Source: Stenotrophomonas geniculata ATCC 19374 = JCM 13324
GTDB taxonomy: Bacteria > Pseudomonadota > Gammaproteobacteria > Xanthomonadales > Xanthomonadaceae
Reading direction: 5' to 3'
DNA: 62,859 bases
Assembly (NCBI RefSeq): GCF_001431625.1
Contig: NZ_LLXT01000122.1
Location: 1-62,859 of the forward strand
Under the pieces are notes generated by a model, which had not been told where the DNA came from, searched no databases, and was given only the letters and a program-made list of their open reading frames with translations. Positions 18,189 to 27,057 of this stretch are shown piece after piece (the stretch's first letter is position 1; every line of letters starts with the position of its first letter). The translations under genes were made by a program, and so were the position numbers.

Positions 18189-18816
18189 CCGTGGCCTTGG
18201 GCTTGGGAATCGGTGCGATCTCCACGCGACGGTTGCGTGCACGGCCTTCCTCATTGGCGTTGGAGCTGACCGGCTGCTCGCTGCCGAACGCGGCGGCGAA
18301 CACGGCGTCGGCCGGTACGCCATCGGCAATCAGGGTGCGGGTCACGGTCAGCGAACGCTGCGCGGACAGCTCCCAATTGTCGGCGAAGCGGCGGTTGCCT
18401 TCGCGCACCGGCGCATCATCGGTGAAGCCGCTGACCATGAGGATTTCTTCGCGACTGCCCAGATAGGCGGCCAGCGGTGCCGCCAAGCTGCGCAGCAGCT
18501 CCTGGCCTTCCGGCTGCAGCTGGTCGGAGTTGAGCGCGAACAACACGCTGCCGCTGATGCCGATGCGGCCGTCGACCAGCGTCACGCGACCGGCAGCCAG
18601 CGGGCCAGCCAGTGCCTGTTCGAGCGTCTGCAGGCGCTTGGCTTCGGCCTGGCGCTGCTTCACTTCCTGGTCCAACCGCTGCGACAGCTCCAGCTGCACC
18701 GCGACCACACCCACCAGGATCAGCACGAACGCACCCAGCAGCACCGACATCAGGTCGCCGAAGGCGGCCCAGATCGGGGCGTGTGAGCCGCCATCGACCT
18801 CCAGCTCGTCGCTCAT
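18178..18816 (-). CDS. OmpA/MotB-like stator subunit (ZorB-like architecture)
   Basis: A 212-residue inner-membrane protein. A short cytoplasmic start is followed by one membrane helix, AAFGDLMSVLLGAFVLILVG (residues 17-36). It holds Asp21 in the position of the ion-carrying aspartate of MotB, ExbD and ZorB. A short coiled linker leads to an OmpA-type peptidoglycan-binding domain (about 95-205) with SGFTDDAP, DNWELSAQRS and GRARNRRVEI. It should anchor to the cell wall and form the ion channel with the upstream DUF802-like protein, with which it overlaps by four bases. Confidence 0.85.
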   Translation of the reverse strand: MSDELEVDGGSHAPIWAAFGDLMSVLLGAFVLILVGVVAVQLELSQRLDQEVKQRQAEAKRLQTLEQALAGPLAAGRVTLVDGRIGISGSVLFALNSDQLQPEGQELLRSLAAPLAAYLGSREEILMVSGFTDDAPVREGNRRFADNWELSAQRSLTVTRTLIADGVPADAVFAAAFGSEQPVSSNANEEGRARNRRVEIAPIPKPKATDAK

Positions 18817-21077
18817 GCGCTGCCGGCCTTGCCGCGGCGCGTGGCCAGCTGCTGCAGTTCTTCCATCACCTGCTTCTGCGACAGCAGGCTGAGGTCGACC
18901 ACCTCGCGCGCCTGTGCCACGTAGTAGGCCAGCTGCTCATCACTGCGGGCCAGCGAGGCATCCAGTGCGCTGCCAATCTGTTCCAGGCGGCCGGAAAGCT
19001 CGGTGGAGGCACTGCCGAACTGCGCGACCGCTTCACCAAAGGTGCTGGCCAACTGGCCCACTTCACCGGCGCTGCCGTTGAGCGCTGCGGCGATGCCGTC
19101 CAGCTTCCCGGTCTCGGCGGCGATATGGTCGGTGAAGCGGTTGCCGACGCGCTCCAGCAGCTCGGCCGATCCGCCGACCAGCGCGTCCACGGCGGTGCGC
19201 TGCTCGTGCGAGGCATGGTTGATCGCATCGAGCAGGGTCTGCACGGTGGCCAGCAGGCGACCGCGTTCTTCCAGCATTGCGTTGTCACGCACCAGGCTTT
19301 CAGAGAGCGTGCTGCGCAGTTCGTTGATGACGTCGGCAGCGGCCTTCGGCGCGGCTGCCGCGGTCTGCAGCAGGGTGGAGACTTCGGCCAGCGTTGCGCT
19401 GGCCTGTGCACGACCGTTCTCGCCGATCTGCTGTGCGGTCGCCGCCAGCGTGTCGCAGACCTGCTGCTGCTGCGCAGCCAGGCGCTCGCCATTGACCTGC
19501 AGGCGCTCGGCCAGCTCGGCGGAAACGTGCTGCAAGGCATCGCTCCAGCGTTGCAGGCGCTGTTCGTCGCCGGCCTGCAGCTGCGCATGCAGCGCGGCGT
19601 GGGCTTGCTGCAGTTCGGCGCTGACCGCGTCCCAGCGCGCCTGGCGCTGCTGCTCGCGAGTGTCCAGGTTGGCCTGCAGTTCGGCGTGCGCAGCTGCGGC
19701 GGCAGCCTGGGCGGCCTGCCACTGCTGCGAGCGCTGCTGTTCGTGGTCCTGCAGCAACGACTGGCTGGCGTCGTGACGCTGCTCCAGTGCCCGCAGCAAT
19801 GCCTGCGCATGCTCGTCCAGCTGCTGACCGGCCGCCAGCAGCGCCTGCTGCTGGCGCTCGACCAGCGCGCTGTTCAGTGCCTGCTGCTGCTCGATGGCGG
19901 CGCGCCAGGCCTCGGCGTTGCCGTTGGCATCGACCTGCAGGCGCTCGCCGATGCGCGCGACCAGTGCTTCGGCCTGCGTGCCCTGGCCATCGCTGAAGGC
20001 CTGCAGGTGCTGGCGCAGATCGTTCACCAGGGCCTGCTGTGCCTGGCTCTGTTCACTCACCACCTTGGCCCAGCTGGCTTCGGTCGCAACGCGGCTGCGC
20101 TCGAAACCGTCGCTCAGGCCAGCCAGCTGCTGCTGCACGGCCTGCTCGACGCGGGCGTGCAGTGCTTCGCTGTGACGGGCCAGGCCAGCCAGCGTGGTCT
20201 CGGCCATCGGCTGCAGCGCACCGCCGATGGCGGCGGCGCTGGCTTCGGCGCCTTCGCGCAGCGACTGCTGCAGCGAGACCGCCAGACGCTCCTGCAGCGC
20301 CTGGCTCTGGGTCAGGAATTCGGCCTGGCCGGCCAGCAGGCGCTCGTTGGCGGCCGTGCTGTGCTGTTCAAAGGTCTGTGTCATCGCCTGTAGGCGGTCG
20401 ACCAGTGCCGGCAGCGCGGCGGACTGTGCCTGCAGCAGGCGCAGCGACTCGGCGCGCTGCCAGGCCTGCGAGTAGGGATGCAGGTCGCCTGCAATGGCCC
20501 GGTCCAGCTGCTGCACGGCCTGCAGCCGATCCCGACGCAGCAGCGCCGCCAGCAGGCCGAGCATGGCCGAGCTGGCCACACCGGCGATCGAGGTACCGAA
20601 TGCCACCGCCAGGCCCTGCACCGGCGAGGCCAGCGAGCCGCGGATGGCGGCCATGTCGGTCGCGCTCTGCAGGGCCAGTCCGGTGCCACGCAGCGTGTCC
20701 ATCATGCCCAGCAGGGTACCGAGCATGCCCAGCAGCACCAGCAGGCCGACCAGGTAAGGGGTCAGCACCGGTGCGGGCAGGGCGGTGCGCTCGCCCTCCA
20801 CGCGCAGGCGCACGGCGTTGCGCAGGCCTACCGGCACGCGCTCCAGCCAGGGGGCGAGGCTTTCCTTCGCGCTGGACAGGTCGTTCAGTGCGGCGCGCAG
20901 GCCGTTGCTGGCCTGGCGGTAGCGGTACAGCTCCACGCCACCGGCGATGTAGCAGGCCGCGATGATCGCCGCCACCGCTGCACCCAGCGGATGCACCGAA
21001 ACGTAGCCAATGCCGATCCAGCACACGGCCAGCAGGCCGACAAGGAAGACAACGACATGGAAAGCAGTTCTGGACAT
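18813..21077 (-). CDS. DUF802-like MotA/ExbB-type channel protein with long coiled-coil tail (ZorA-like)
   Basis: A 754-residue protein. Two N-terminal helices (about 5-27 and 30-50) are followed by a cytoplasmic stretch and two more helices at 106-127 (VGLLVLLGMLGTLLGMMDTL) and 153-180 (GLAVAFGTSIAGVASSAMLG). This is the MotA/TolQ/ExbB proton-channel layout. Residues 190-754 are Gln/Ala/Glu-rich heptads, a predicted coiled coil of over 500 residues reaching into the cytoplasm, as in ZorA. It would form the five-subunit ring around the OmpA-like dimer. The start at 21077 follows the DUF3348-like stop by 10 bp with a GGAA site. The DUF802 label is from memory. Confidence 0.82.
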   Translation of the reverse strand: MSRTAFHVVVFLVGLLAVCWIGIGYVSVHPLGAAVAAIIAACYIAGGVELYRYRQASNGLRAALNDLSSAKESLAPWLERVPVGLRNAVRLRVEGERTALPAPVLTPYLVGLLVLLGMLGTLLGMMDTLRGTGLALQSATDMAAIRGSLASPVQGLAVAFGTSIAGVASSAMLGLLAALLRRDRLQAVQQLDRAIAGDLHPYSQAWQRAESLRLLQAQSAALPALVDRLQAMTQTFEQHSTAANERLLAGQAEFLTQSQALQERLAVSLQQSLREGAEASAAAIGGALQPMAETTLAGLARHSEALHARVEQAVQQQLAGLSDGFERSRVATEASWAKVVSEQSQAQQALVNDLRQHLQAFSDGQGTQAEALVARIGERLQVDANGNAEAWRAAIEQQQALNSALVERQQQALLAAGQQLDEHAQALLRALEQRHDASQSLLQDHEQQRSQQWQAAQAAAAAAHAELQANLDTREQQRQARWDAVSAELQQAHAALHAQLQAGDEQRLQRWSDALQHVSAELAERLQVNGERLAAQQQQVCDTLAATAQQIGENGRAQASATLAEVSTLLQTAAAAPKAAADVINELRSTLSESLVRDNAMLEERGRLLATVQTLLDAINHASHEQRTAVDALVGGSAELLERVGNRFTDHIAAETGKLDGIAAALNGSAGEVGQLASTFGEAVAQFGSASTELSGRLEQIGSALDASLARSDEQLAYYVAQAREVVDLSLLSQKQVMEELQQLATRRGKAGSA

Positions 21078-21087
21078 GGTGTTCCGG

Positions 21088-21741
21088 TCAGTGGGAGCGC
21101 AGGGCGTCTTGCAGCCCTTCGATCGGGTGGAAGCGCAGCTGCAGCTCGGCGAGCAGCAGCGTGCGCATGTCATGGCGGAAGGCCGTGCGCCAGCCGGGTT
21201 GGCCGTGCACGCGTTCAAATCGGGCGCCGAGCACGGCCGGCGCAGTGGCCAGCAGGCTGTGCTCGCGCGGGGTGAGGGTCTGTTCCATCACCGCATCGAC
21301 CTCGGCCAGCCGCGCCAGCTCGGGCGAAACCTGTACCAGCTGGTCGCGCAGGCGGCCGCGCAGGCGGCCCGTGGCGGTCTGGATGGCCTGCTGCAGTACC
21401 CGGTAGCGCTGGCGCAGCGAGGCGAAGTTGGGTGCGGCGGCAGCTTCGGCCAGGTCCAGCAGGCGCTCGGCCTCGGCATCCTCACTGATCGAGGCGAGCA
21501 GGCTGGCGTGCGCCTGGGCGCAGTCGGCCAGTACATCCTCGACCGCTTCGGCGGCTTCACCGGGCTCGGGCAGGCGTCCGCCGAGCGCCCCGGACAGGGC
21601 CACGGCACGGCTCCAGTCCACCCACTGGCCGAGGCGATCGGTCAGGGCGGGACTGGTGGCCGGCATCGCGCCGTCGCTGAGACGGGCGAGCAGGCGGAGG
21701 AACTCCGGTCCACCGAGGACCGGCTGCGCTGCGTTCGCCAT
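21088..21741 (-). CDS. DUF3348-like protein, first gene of the motor-like operon
   Basis: A 217-residue soluble, helical protein without membrane segments. Visible blocks are GPEFLRLLARLSD near the start, LGQWVDWSRAVALSGAL, YRVLQQAIQTATGRLRGRLRDQL, and a C-terminal HDMRTLLLAELQLRFHPIEGLQDAL. It matches my recollection of DUF3348, a family of unknown function found beside DUF802 proteins. The ATG at 21741 lacks a clear ribosome site; a TTG at 21759 is possible. The gene lies 10 bp before the DUF802-like gene and diverges from the M14-type peptidase. Confidence 0.75.
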   Translation of the reverse strand: MANAAQPVLGGPEFLRLLARLSDGAMPATSPALTDRLGQWVDWSRAVALSGALGGRLPEPGEAAEAVEDVLADCAQAHASLLASISEDAEAERLLDLAEAAAAPNFASLRQRYRVLQQAIQTATGRLRGRLRDQLVQVSPELARLAEVDAVMEQTLTPREHSLLATAPAVLGARFERVHGQPGWRTAFRHDMRTLLLAELQLRFHPIEGLQDALRSH

Positions 21742-21887
21742 CAAGGGGTGAGGGGCCAAAAACCATTGATTTTACAACCAGATGACCCCGGTTGGATGAA
21801 GGCGGGGCGGGGCGGGGGCGCCCGCAGGCGCGACAAGGCTTAGAATGTCCGGCTGCACCCATCCCGTTCGACCCCTGGAGTTCCCCA

Positions 21888-22808
21888 ATGACCGTTGCGC
21901 AGTTCTACCCGATCGGCACCCCCGGACAGCCCTGGGGCGACGCGGAACGCGCACAGTGGCGGGCCCGCCAGCAGCGCCGGCGCAGCTACCACGACGACGT
22001 GGTGGCCGCGCTCGAGCGCCTGGACGACAGCTTCGATGTGATCCAGTACGGCCAGCTGGACTATGCGCCGGACCATTACCCGCTGTTCGCCGTGGTCAAC
22101 CACGACTGGAACCCGGCGCTGCCGACCGCGCTGATCACCGGTGGCGTGCATGGCTACGAGACCAGCGGCGTGCACGGTGCCCTGCAGTTCCTGGAGCAGC
22201 AGGCGGAGCGTTACCTGGGCCGGCTGAACCTGATCGTGGCGCCGTGCGTCAGCCCGTGGGGCTACGAGCGCATCCAGCGCTGGAACCCGGACGCCATCGA
22301 CCCCAACCGCAGCTTCCGTGACGGCGGCCAGATCGTGGAAGCCGCCGCCCTGATGGCCTGGGTGGCCGAGCGCAAGCCGAACCTGCTGGTGCACCTGGAC
22401 CTGCACGAGACCACCGACAGCGACCTGCAGGAGTTCGATCCGGCGCGTTGTGCCCGCGACGGCAAGCCATTCGAGCGCGACACCATTCCGGATGGTTTCT
22501 ACGTGATCGGCAACAGCGAAGATCCGCAGGCCGAGTTCCAGAAGGCATTGATCACCGCCGTGGCCCCGGTCACCCATATCGCCCCGGCCGATGCCGAAGG
22601 CAACCTGGTCGGCCTGCCGCTGCAGTCGCCGGGCGTGGTCTGGGGTGAATCGCGTTCGATCGGCGCCTGCGCCGGCTTCACCGACGCGCGCTTTGCCACC
22701 ACCACCGAGGTCTACCCGGACAGTCCGCGCACCAACCCGCAGGAATGCAACGACGCCCAGGTGGCGGCGGTGTGTGCGGGCCTGGATTTCGCCCTGGCGG
22801 CGCAGTAG
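21888..22808 (+). CDS. M14-family zinc carboxypeptidase-like enzyme
   Basis: A 306-residue cytoplasmic enzyme of the carboxypeptidase A / succinylglutamate desuccinylase fold. The zinc-binding HxxE is in TGGVHGYETSG (about residues 84-94), the substrate-binding Asn-Pro-Asn-Arg type motif in DAIDPNRSF, and the third zinc ligand probably in HLDLHETTD. The late TEVYP glutamate is the general base in relatives. It would cleave an amide at a C-terminus, but the substrate is unknown. GGAG lies eight bases before the ATG. The last 97 bp overlap the convergent phosphoethanolamine transferase frame. Confidence 0.83.
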   Translation: MTVAQFYPIGTPGQPWGDAERAQWRARQQRRRSYHDDVVAALERLDDSFDVIQYGQLDYAPDHYPLFAVVNHDWNPALPTALITGGVHGYETSGVHGALQFLEQQAERYLGRLNLIVAPCVSPWGYERIQRWNPDAIDPNRSFRDGGQIVEAAALMAWVAERKPNLLVHLDLHETTDSDLQEFDPARCARDGKPFERDTIPDGFYVIGNSEDPQAEFQKALITAVAPVTHIAPADAEGNLVGLPLQSPGVVWGESRSIGACAGFTDARFATTTEVYPDSPRTNPQECNDAQVAAVCAGLDFALAAQ

Positions 22809-24523
22809 CGCGCCACGTTCCGGGCAGCGACCGGCATCAGCCGGCGCCTTTCCTTGGCCGGTGAGGTGGCCACAGCCGGCGAAGCCGACGCGCGGCAACC
22901 TGCGAACACATCCAGATCGTGCTGGTACACCCCGCTGTTGACCGCGAACAGGCCCAGCAGCGAGTGGAAGAGGTTGTCGTGGCTGTGCGCCCGGTGCAGG
23001 GCATTCTGGTGCAGGCAGGCCAGGTCCAGGCCTGCGTTGCGGCTGAATTCCGGTGAGAACCACATCACCATCGGCACCTGGGTCTGCTCGCGCGGGGCGA
23101 TGAAGTAGGGCGTGCCGTGCAGGTACATCCCGCGTTCGCCCAGCGACTCGCCATGGTCGGACACATAGATCAGTGCGACATCACGCTGGTCCGCATAGCC
23201 CTGCAGCAGGTCGATGGCCTTGCCCAGCAGGTGGTCGGTGTGGACCAGAGTGTTGTCGTAGGTGTTGACCAGCGCCTCATTGCTGCAATGCTGGATCTGG
23301 TTGCTGTCGCAGGTCGGGCTGAAAGCCCGCGACGCTGCGGGATACCGTTCAAAGTAGGTCGGCCCATGACTGCCGAGCTGATGCAGCACGATCAGGGCGT
23401 CGCCGTTGATGGCATCGATGCGTGCGCCCAACTGGTGCAGCAGCACGTCGTCGTAGCAGGTGCCGTCGGCGTTGACGCACTGGCCGGCCACCTTCAGCGC
23501 AGGCATGTCCTCGGTCGATACGCGTTCGCACACGCCCTTGCAGCCGCCGTTGTTGTTGTTGCGCCAGAGCACGCTGATGCCGGTGCGCTGCAGGATGTCG
23601 AGCACGTTCTCCTCGGTTGCGGCGCGCACGTCGTCGTACTGGCCTCGGGTCATCTGCGAGAACATGCACGGCACCGAGATGGCCGTGGCGGTCCCGCATG
23701 AGGAGACATCATTGAAGCTGATGACGCCTTCCTTGCGCGAGAGCCGGGGATTGGTCGCGCGTGGGTAGCCGTTGAGCTGGAAGTTCTGTGATCGCGCGGT
23801 CTCGCCGACGACCAGGATCACCAGCTTCGGGCGCGGGCCCGGCGCGCGCCGTGCGTCCATGCCAATCGCGCGCAGCGGTTGCTGGCGGGTGCTGTAGAGG
23901 CTCTTCAGGTAACCGTGGGTATGCCGCACCACGTTCAACGGCAGCACCTGGTCGCGGATGTAGCGGTTGTTGCGAAGCAATGACGAATAGTCCTTGTAGA
24001 ACGCAAAGCCGATCGCCAGCAGCACCATCATGGATACCAGGACGTTGACTGGCCACACCAGGAACGAACGTATCGAGCCCGCCCCGCTGGCGGTGCGCAT
24101 CAGGACCAGCCCGGTCGCGGGCAGCCCGCCCAGCGCCAGCAGGGTCAACAGCAGTGGCAGCGACAGATAGGCGTTCAGTTCAGCCTGGTTGGTCCCGAAC
24201 ACGTTCTGCACCATGCTGCGATCGATCAGCACGTTGTAGTGCAGCATGAAGTAGCTGCAGGCGGCGCTGACGACAACGAGCAGCACCAGCAGCGGCCTGC
24301 GCAGGAACGGCAGTGCCAGCAGTGGCGTCAGAAGCAGGTTGAACAGGCAGAAAAGCACCACCGGCAAGCTGGCCAGGAACAGCACGCTGCGCAGGCTGTT
24401 GAGGTCGATCAGCCCCCACAGCGTCTTCCAGAGGGCGATGTTTCCAATCGTGGTGAAGAACAGTGCGGTGGCCCAGACCAGAACGATCGGATGGGGCCGT
24501 GGAAAACGGCGGCGTTGACGCAC
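22712..24523 (-). CDS. eptA: Lipid A phosphoethanolamine transferase, EptA/MCR-like, with extended C-terminus
   Basis: A 603-residue inner-membrane enzyme with five N-terminal helices and a periplasmic sulfatase-fold domain. Catalytic features are the zinc Glu in VGETARSQNF (about 240), the nucleophile Thr in SSCGTATAISVPCMF (about 280), and SDHGESLGE (about 460). It moves phosphoethanolamine to lipid A and lowers cationic peptide binding in relatives. Family members usually end near residue 545, here after LDVFAGCR; 59 more residues follow, partly antisense to the peptidase gene. The start is GTG at 24523. It is last in a cluster with dgkA and a two-component system. Confidence 0.88.
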   Translation of the reverse strand: MRQRRRFPRPHPIVLVWATALFFTTIGNIALWKTLWGLIDLNSLRSVLFLASLPVVLFCLFNLLLTPLLALPFLRRPLLVLLVVVSAACSYFMLHYNVLIDRSMVQNVFGTNQAELNAYLSLPLLLTLLALGGLPATGLVLMRTASGAGSIRSFLVWPVNVLVSMMVLLAIGFAFYKDYSSLLRNNRYIRDQVLPLNVVRHTHGYLKSLYSTRQQPLRAIGMDARRAPGPRPKLVILVVGETARSQNFQLNGYPRATNPRLSRKEGVISFNDVSSCGTATAISVPCMFSQMTRGQYDDVRAATEENVLDILQRTGISVLWRNNNNGGCKGVCERVSTEDMPALKVAGQCVNADGTCYDDVLLHQLGARIDAINGDALIVLHQLGSHGPTYFERYPAASRAFSPTCDSNQIQHCSNEALVNTYDNTLVHTDHLLGKAIDLLQGYADQRDVALIYVSDHGESLGERGMYLHGTPYFIAPREQTQVPMVMWFSPEFSRNAGLDLACLHQNALHRAHSHDNLFHSLLGLFAVNSGVYQHDLDVFAGCRASASPAVATSPAKERRRLMPVAARNVARYCAARAKSRPAHTAATWASLHSCGLVRGLSG

Positions 24524-24596
24524 GAGCAGGTTCCGTGGAGCGGGAGTGCGCGCAGTATCGAAACCGCTTTATCAGGAAGTTGTCAGGTTGGGCGGA

Positions 24597-24983
24597 CTAG
24601 CCCAGCAGGATCACGCCCCACACCGCGCCCACCATCAACAGTGCGGTGGTCTGCGCGGCGCTGCCCATGTCCTTTGCGTTCTTGGACAGTGGATGCCGTT
24701 CCAGTGAGATGCGATCGACCACTGCTTCGATCGCCGAGTTGAGCAGTTCCACCAGCAGGCTGATGAAGCAGACCGCCAGCACCAGCGCCCGTTCGAGCTT
24801 GCTGATGTCCAGCACGAACGCTGCAATGATCAACAGCGCGTGCAGAAGCAGCAGTTGGCGAAAGGCCGCCTCGCCGCGGAAGGTGGCGATGAAACCATCG
24901 CGCGAATGGATGAGGGCGTGGAAGATGCGGCTCAGGCCGCTCTTGCCGTGCGGGTACTTGCCGCTGTCCTTGGGGTGCTGCAT
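24597..24983 (-). CDS. dgkA: Diacylglycerol kinase
   Basis: A 128-residue trimeric membrane kinase with three helices. The family block LVELLNSAIEAVVDRIS followed by KNAKDMGSAA (about residues 82-108) is clear. It phosphorylates diacylglycerol to phosphatidate. Phosphoethanolamine transferases release diacylglycerol when they use phosphatidylethanolamine, so its place directly upstream of the EptA-like gene makes metabolic sense. The ATG at 24983 starts MQHPKDSG. Confidence 0.93.
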   Translation of the reverse strand: MQHPKDSGKYPHGKSGLSRIFHALIHSRDGFIATFRGEAAFRQLLLLHALLIIAAFVLDISKLERALVLAVCFISLLVELLNSAIEAVVDRISLERHPLSKNAKDMGSAAQTTALLMVGAVWGVILLG

Positions 24984-25042
24984 GCCGTTTCCGCCGTGAA
25001 GTGAGCAATCCCCAGCATGTGCAGGCGCGCGTCAGGAAACCG

Positions 25043-26275
25043 TCAGATGGGCCACTCCAGTCTGAACCGGCAGCCCTGCTGCGAGGAACGCACCGTCATT
25101 CTCCAACCCAGGTGCTCGACGATGCGCTGCACGATGGACAGCCCCAGTCCCTCGCCACTGTGCGGGCTGCCGGGCACGAAGCGCTGGAACTGCTGTGGGT
25201 CGATACTGGAGGGCAGGCCGGGTCCGGTGTCGGCGACGGTGAGTGCGGTGTCGTGGAGGGTGATCCTCACTTCGCCCCTTTCGGTGTACTGGCAGGCGTT
25301 GCGCAGGAGGTTCCAGATCACGCTGTGCGCCAGATCTGCGTTGGTGTCCAGCACGGCGTCATGCCGGGCATCAAACGCAACGATCACCGGCTTGCCGGAA
25401 ATCCACGGCTGGCAGCGCTCCATGCAGGATTCGATCAGCGGGCGCAGGGCCACCTTGTTGCGCGGCACGGTACTGGGGGCGCGTGAGAGCAGCAGCAGGC
25501 AGGTCAGCTGGCGCTGCATCTCCTGGGTGGTGCGCAGGATGCGCTCCGCGCTGGGAACCAGGTGGCTGTCGGCCGGAAGCTGGCAGGCGAGCGTCTCCGC
25601 AGCGCCGCCGATGATGGCCAGCGGCGTGCGCAACTCGTGGCTGGCATCGCCGCTGAAGCACTGTTCGCGATGCAGGAACCGTTCGAGCTCGTCACTGTGT
25701 CGGGCGAAGGCGCGGGCGAGTACACCGATCTCATCGCGCGCGTCCTGGTAGGGAAAAGGCTTCTGGCCGTCCTGCACCGCGTCCGCCAATCGCGTGATGG
25801 GTGCGATGACGTGCGTCGCTACCTTGCGGCCGATCAGGAAGGCGCCGAGCACGCAGATCGAAATGACCAGTGCCGCAAAGGCGTTGATCAGGTGTTCCAG
25901 ATAGCCATAGTGCGCCGCATCCTGCAGCAGGTAGTAGCGCTGGTCGCCGTTGTTGAAGACGCTCAGGTGCCACTCGTTGGGCGCCTCTTCGCCGTGATGG
26001 CCCGGGCCGTACTGGCGCAGCACGACAGGCGCGTCATGGGCATCGAACAGCTGGGTCCCCGGTGGCAGGGCGGGGCGTTGGCCACGAGCCAGCGCGGCCT
26101 GCAGCCTTTCCACTTCACCGTGCTGGGTCCGCGCGACGACAGCAGCCCGGACCTGGTCGTAGTCGACCTGTTCGGCCAGAACGATGAAACCCATGGCACC
26201 GGCCATCAACAGCACGAACGAGATCGTGATGCGGGCACGCAAGCTCAGGCGGCGGTAGAGGGAGGCAGGGCTCAC
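25043..26275 (-). CDS. Sensor histidine kinase, PmrB-like
   Basis: A 410-residue membrane kinase. Its first helix is at about 15-35 and its second at about 130-155, with a periplasmic domain of roughly 95 residues between. A HAMP-like linker, the HisKA phosphorylation site SGDASHELRTPL (His about residue 216) and the ATPase domain with N-box NLLRNACQYTE, ADTGPGL and GEGLGLSIVQRIVEH follow. It overlaps the response regulator by four bases. With dgkA and eptA downstream it probably controls lipid A modification in response to a metal, pH or peptide signal. Confidence 0.9.
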   Translation of the reverse strand: MSPASLYRRLSLRARITISFVLLMAGAMGFIVLAEQVDYDQVRAAVVARTQHGEVERLQAALARGQRPALPPGTQLFDAHDAPVVLRQYGPGHHGEEAPNEWHLSVFNNGDQRYYLLQDAAHYGYLEHLINAFAALVISICVLGAFLIGRKVATHVIAPITRLADAVQDGQKPFPYQDARDEIGVLARAFARHSDELERFLHREQCFSGDASHELRTPLAIIGGAAETLACQLPADSHLVPSAERILRTTQEMQRQLTCLLLLSRAPSTVPRNKVALRPLIESCMERCQPWISGKPVIVAFDARHDAVLDTNADLAHSVIWNLLRNACQYTERGEVRITLHDTALTVADTGPGLPSSIDPQQFQRFVPGSPHSGEGLGLSIVQRIVEHLGWRMTVRSSQQGCRFRLEWPI

Positions 26276-26946
26276 GCCTGCATGCGCCAGCCGACGCTGT
26301 GCACCGTGGTGATCAGCGCGGCGTCGAAGCTGCGGTCCACCTGCAGGCGCAGCTCATGGATGTGTGTTCGCAGCGCGCCGCTGTCCGGTGGCTCGTCGCC
26401 CCAGACCAGGTATTCCATCTCCTGCTTGCGCACCACGGCGGGCGCCGCGCGCACCAGGCACATCAGCAGCTTGTGCGACGTGGGTGTCAGCGCAATGCAG
26501 CGGCCTTGCCGCCAGGCCTGCGGCGAGCGCGTGTCCACCTGCAGATCCTTCCACGCCAGCACGCTCTGGACCTGGCGGCCCTGGGCGCGTCGTATCAGGG
26601 CCTTGATCCGCGCATCCAGTTCCGTCAGCGAAAACGGTTTGACCAGGTAGTCATCCGCGCCCAGGGCCAGGCCCTGCACGCGGTCTTCGACCGGATCGCG
26701 CGCGGTCAGCATCAGGATCGGTACCGGGTTCTGGAACTCCTGGCGCAGCTTCTGGCACAGCGTCATGCCGTCCAGCCGGGGCAGCATCAGGTCCAGCAGG
26801 ATGGCGTCGTAGTCGTGCTGCGTGGCCCGGCGCAGTCCGCTGGCGCCGTCGCGGGCGTCGTCCAGGACGTAGCCCAGCGGTTCAAAGAAGGCATACAGAT
26901 TGGCAACCAGCTCGGGGTTGTCTTCGATGATCAGCAGGCGGGTCAT
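26272..26946 (-). CDS. OmpR/PhoB-family response regulator
   Basis: A 224-residue regulator. The receiver domain has the acidic pair IEDN, the phospho-acceptor Asp in LLDLMLPRLDG (about residue 51), the Thr/Ser position in MLTARD and the lysine in DDYLVKPF. The C-terminal winged helix (about 130-222) includes LTPTSHKLLMCLV and ALRTHIHELRLQVD. It starts the operon that continues with the kinase, dgkA and eptA, and is the likely activator of these genes. The ATG at 26946 gives the usual MTRLLIIEDN beginning. Confidence 0.92.
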   Translation of the reverse strand: MTRLLIIEDNPELVANLYAFFEPLGYVLDDARDGASGLRRATQHDYDAILLDLMLPRLDGMTLCQKLRQEFQNPVPILMLTARDPVEDRVQGLALGADDYLVKPFSLTELDARIKALIRRAQGRQVQSVLAWKDLQVDTRSPQAWRQGRCIALTPTSHKLLMCLVRAAPAVVRKQEMEYLVWGDEPPDSGALRTHIHELRLQVDRSFDAALITTVHSVGWRMQA

Positions 26947-27057
26947 GGCGTGCGTCCTTGCGCGTGGCCGAACTCTGCCCGATCTCTTGCCGGATGCCAA
27001 TGCCCTGGCTGAATGGATCGCAATCGGCAATCGGCGCTCAGCGTCCTCAAGCGACGT

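Noticed and set aside
17811..21741. A complete Zorya defence system
   Set aside because: ZorA/ZorB-like architecture is present, but no ZorC, ZorD helicase or ZorE nuclease is nearby; the partner genes are of other families.
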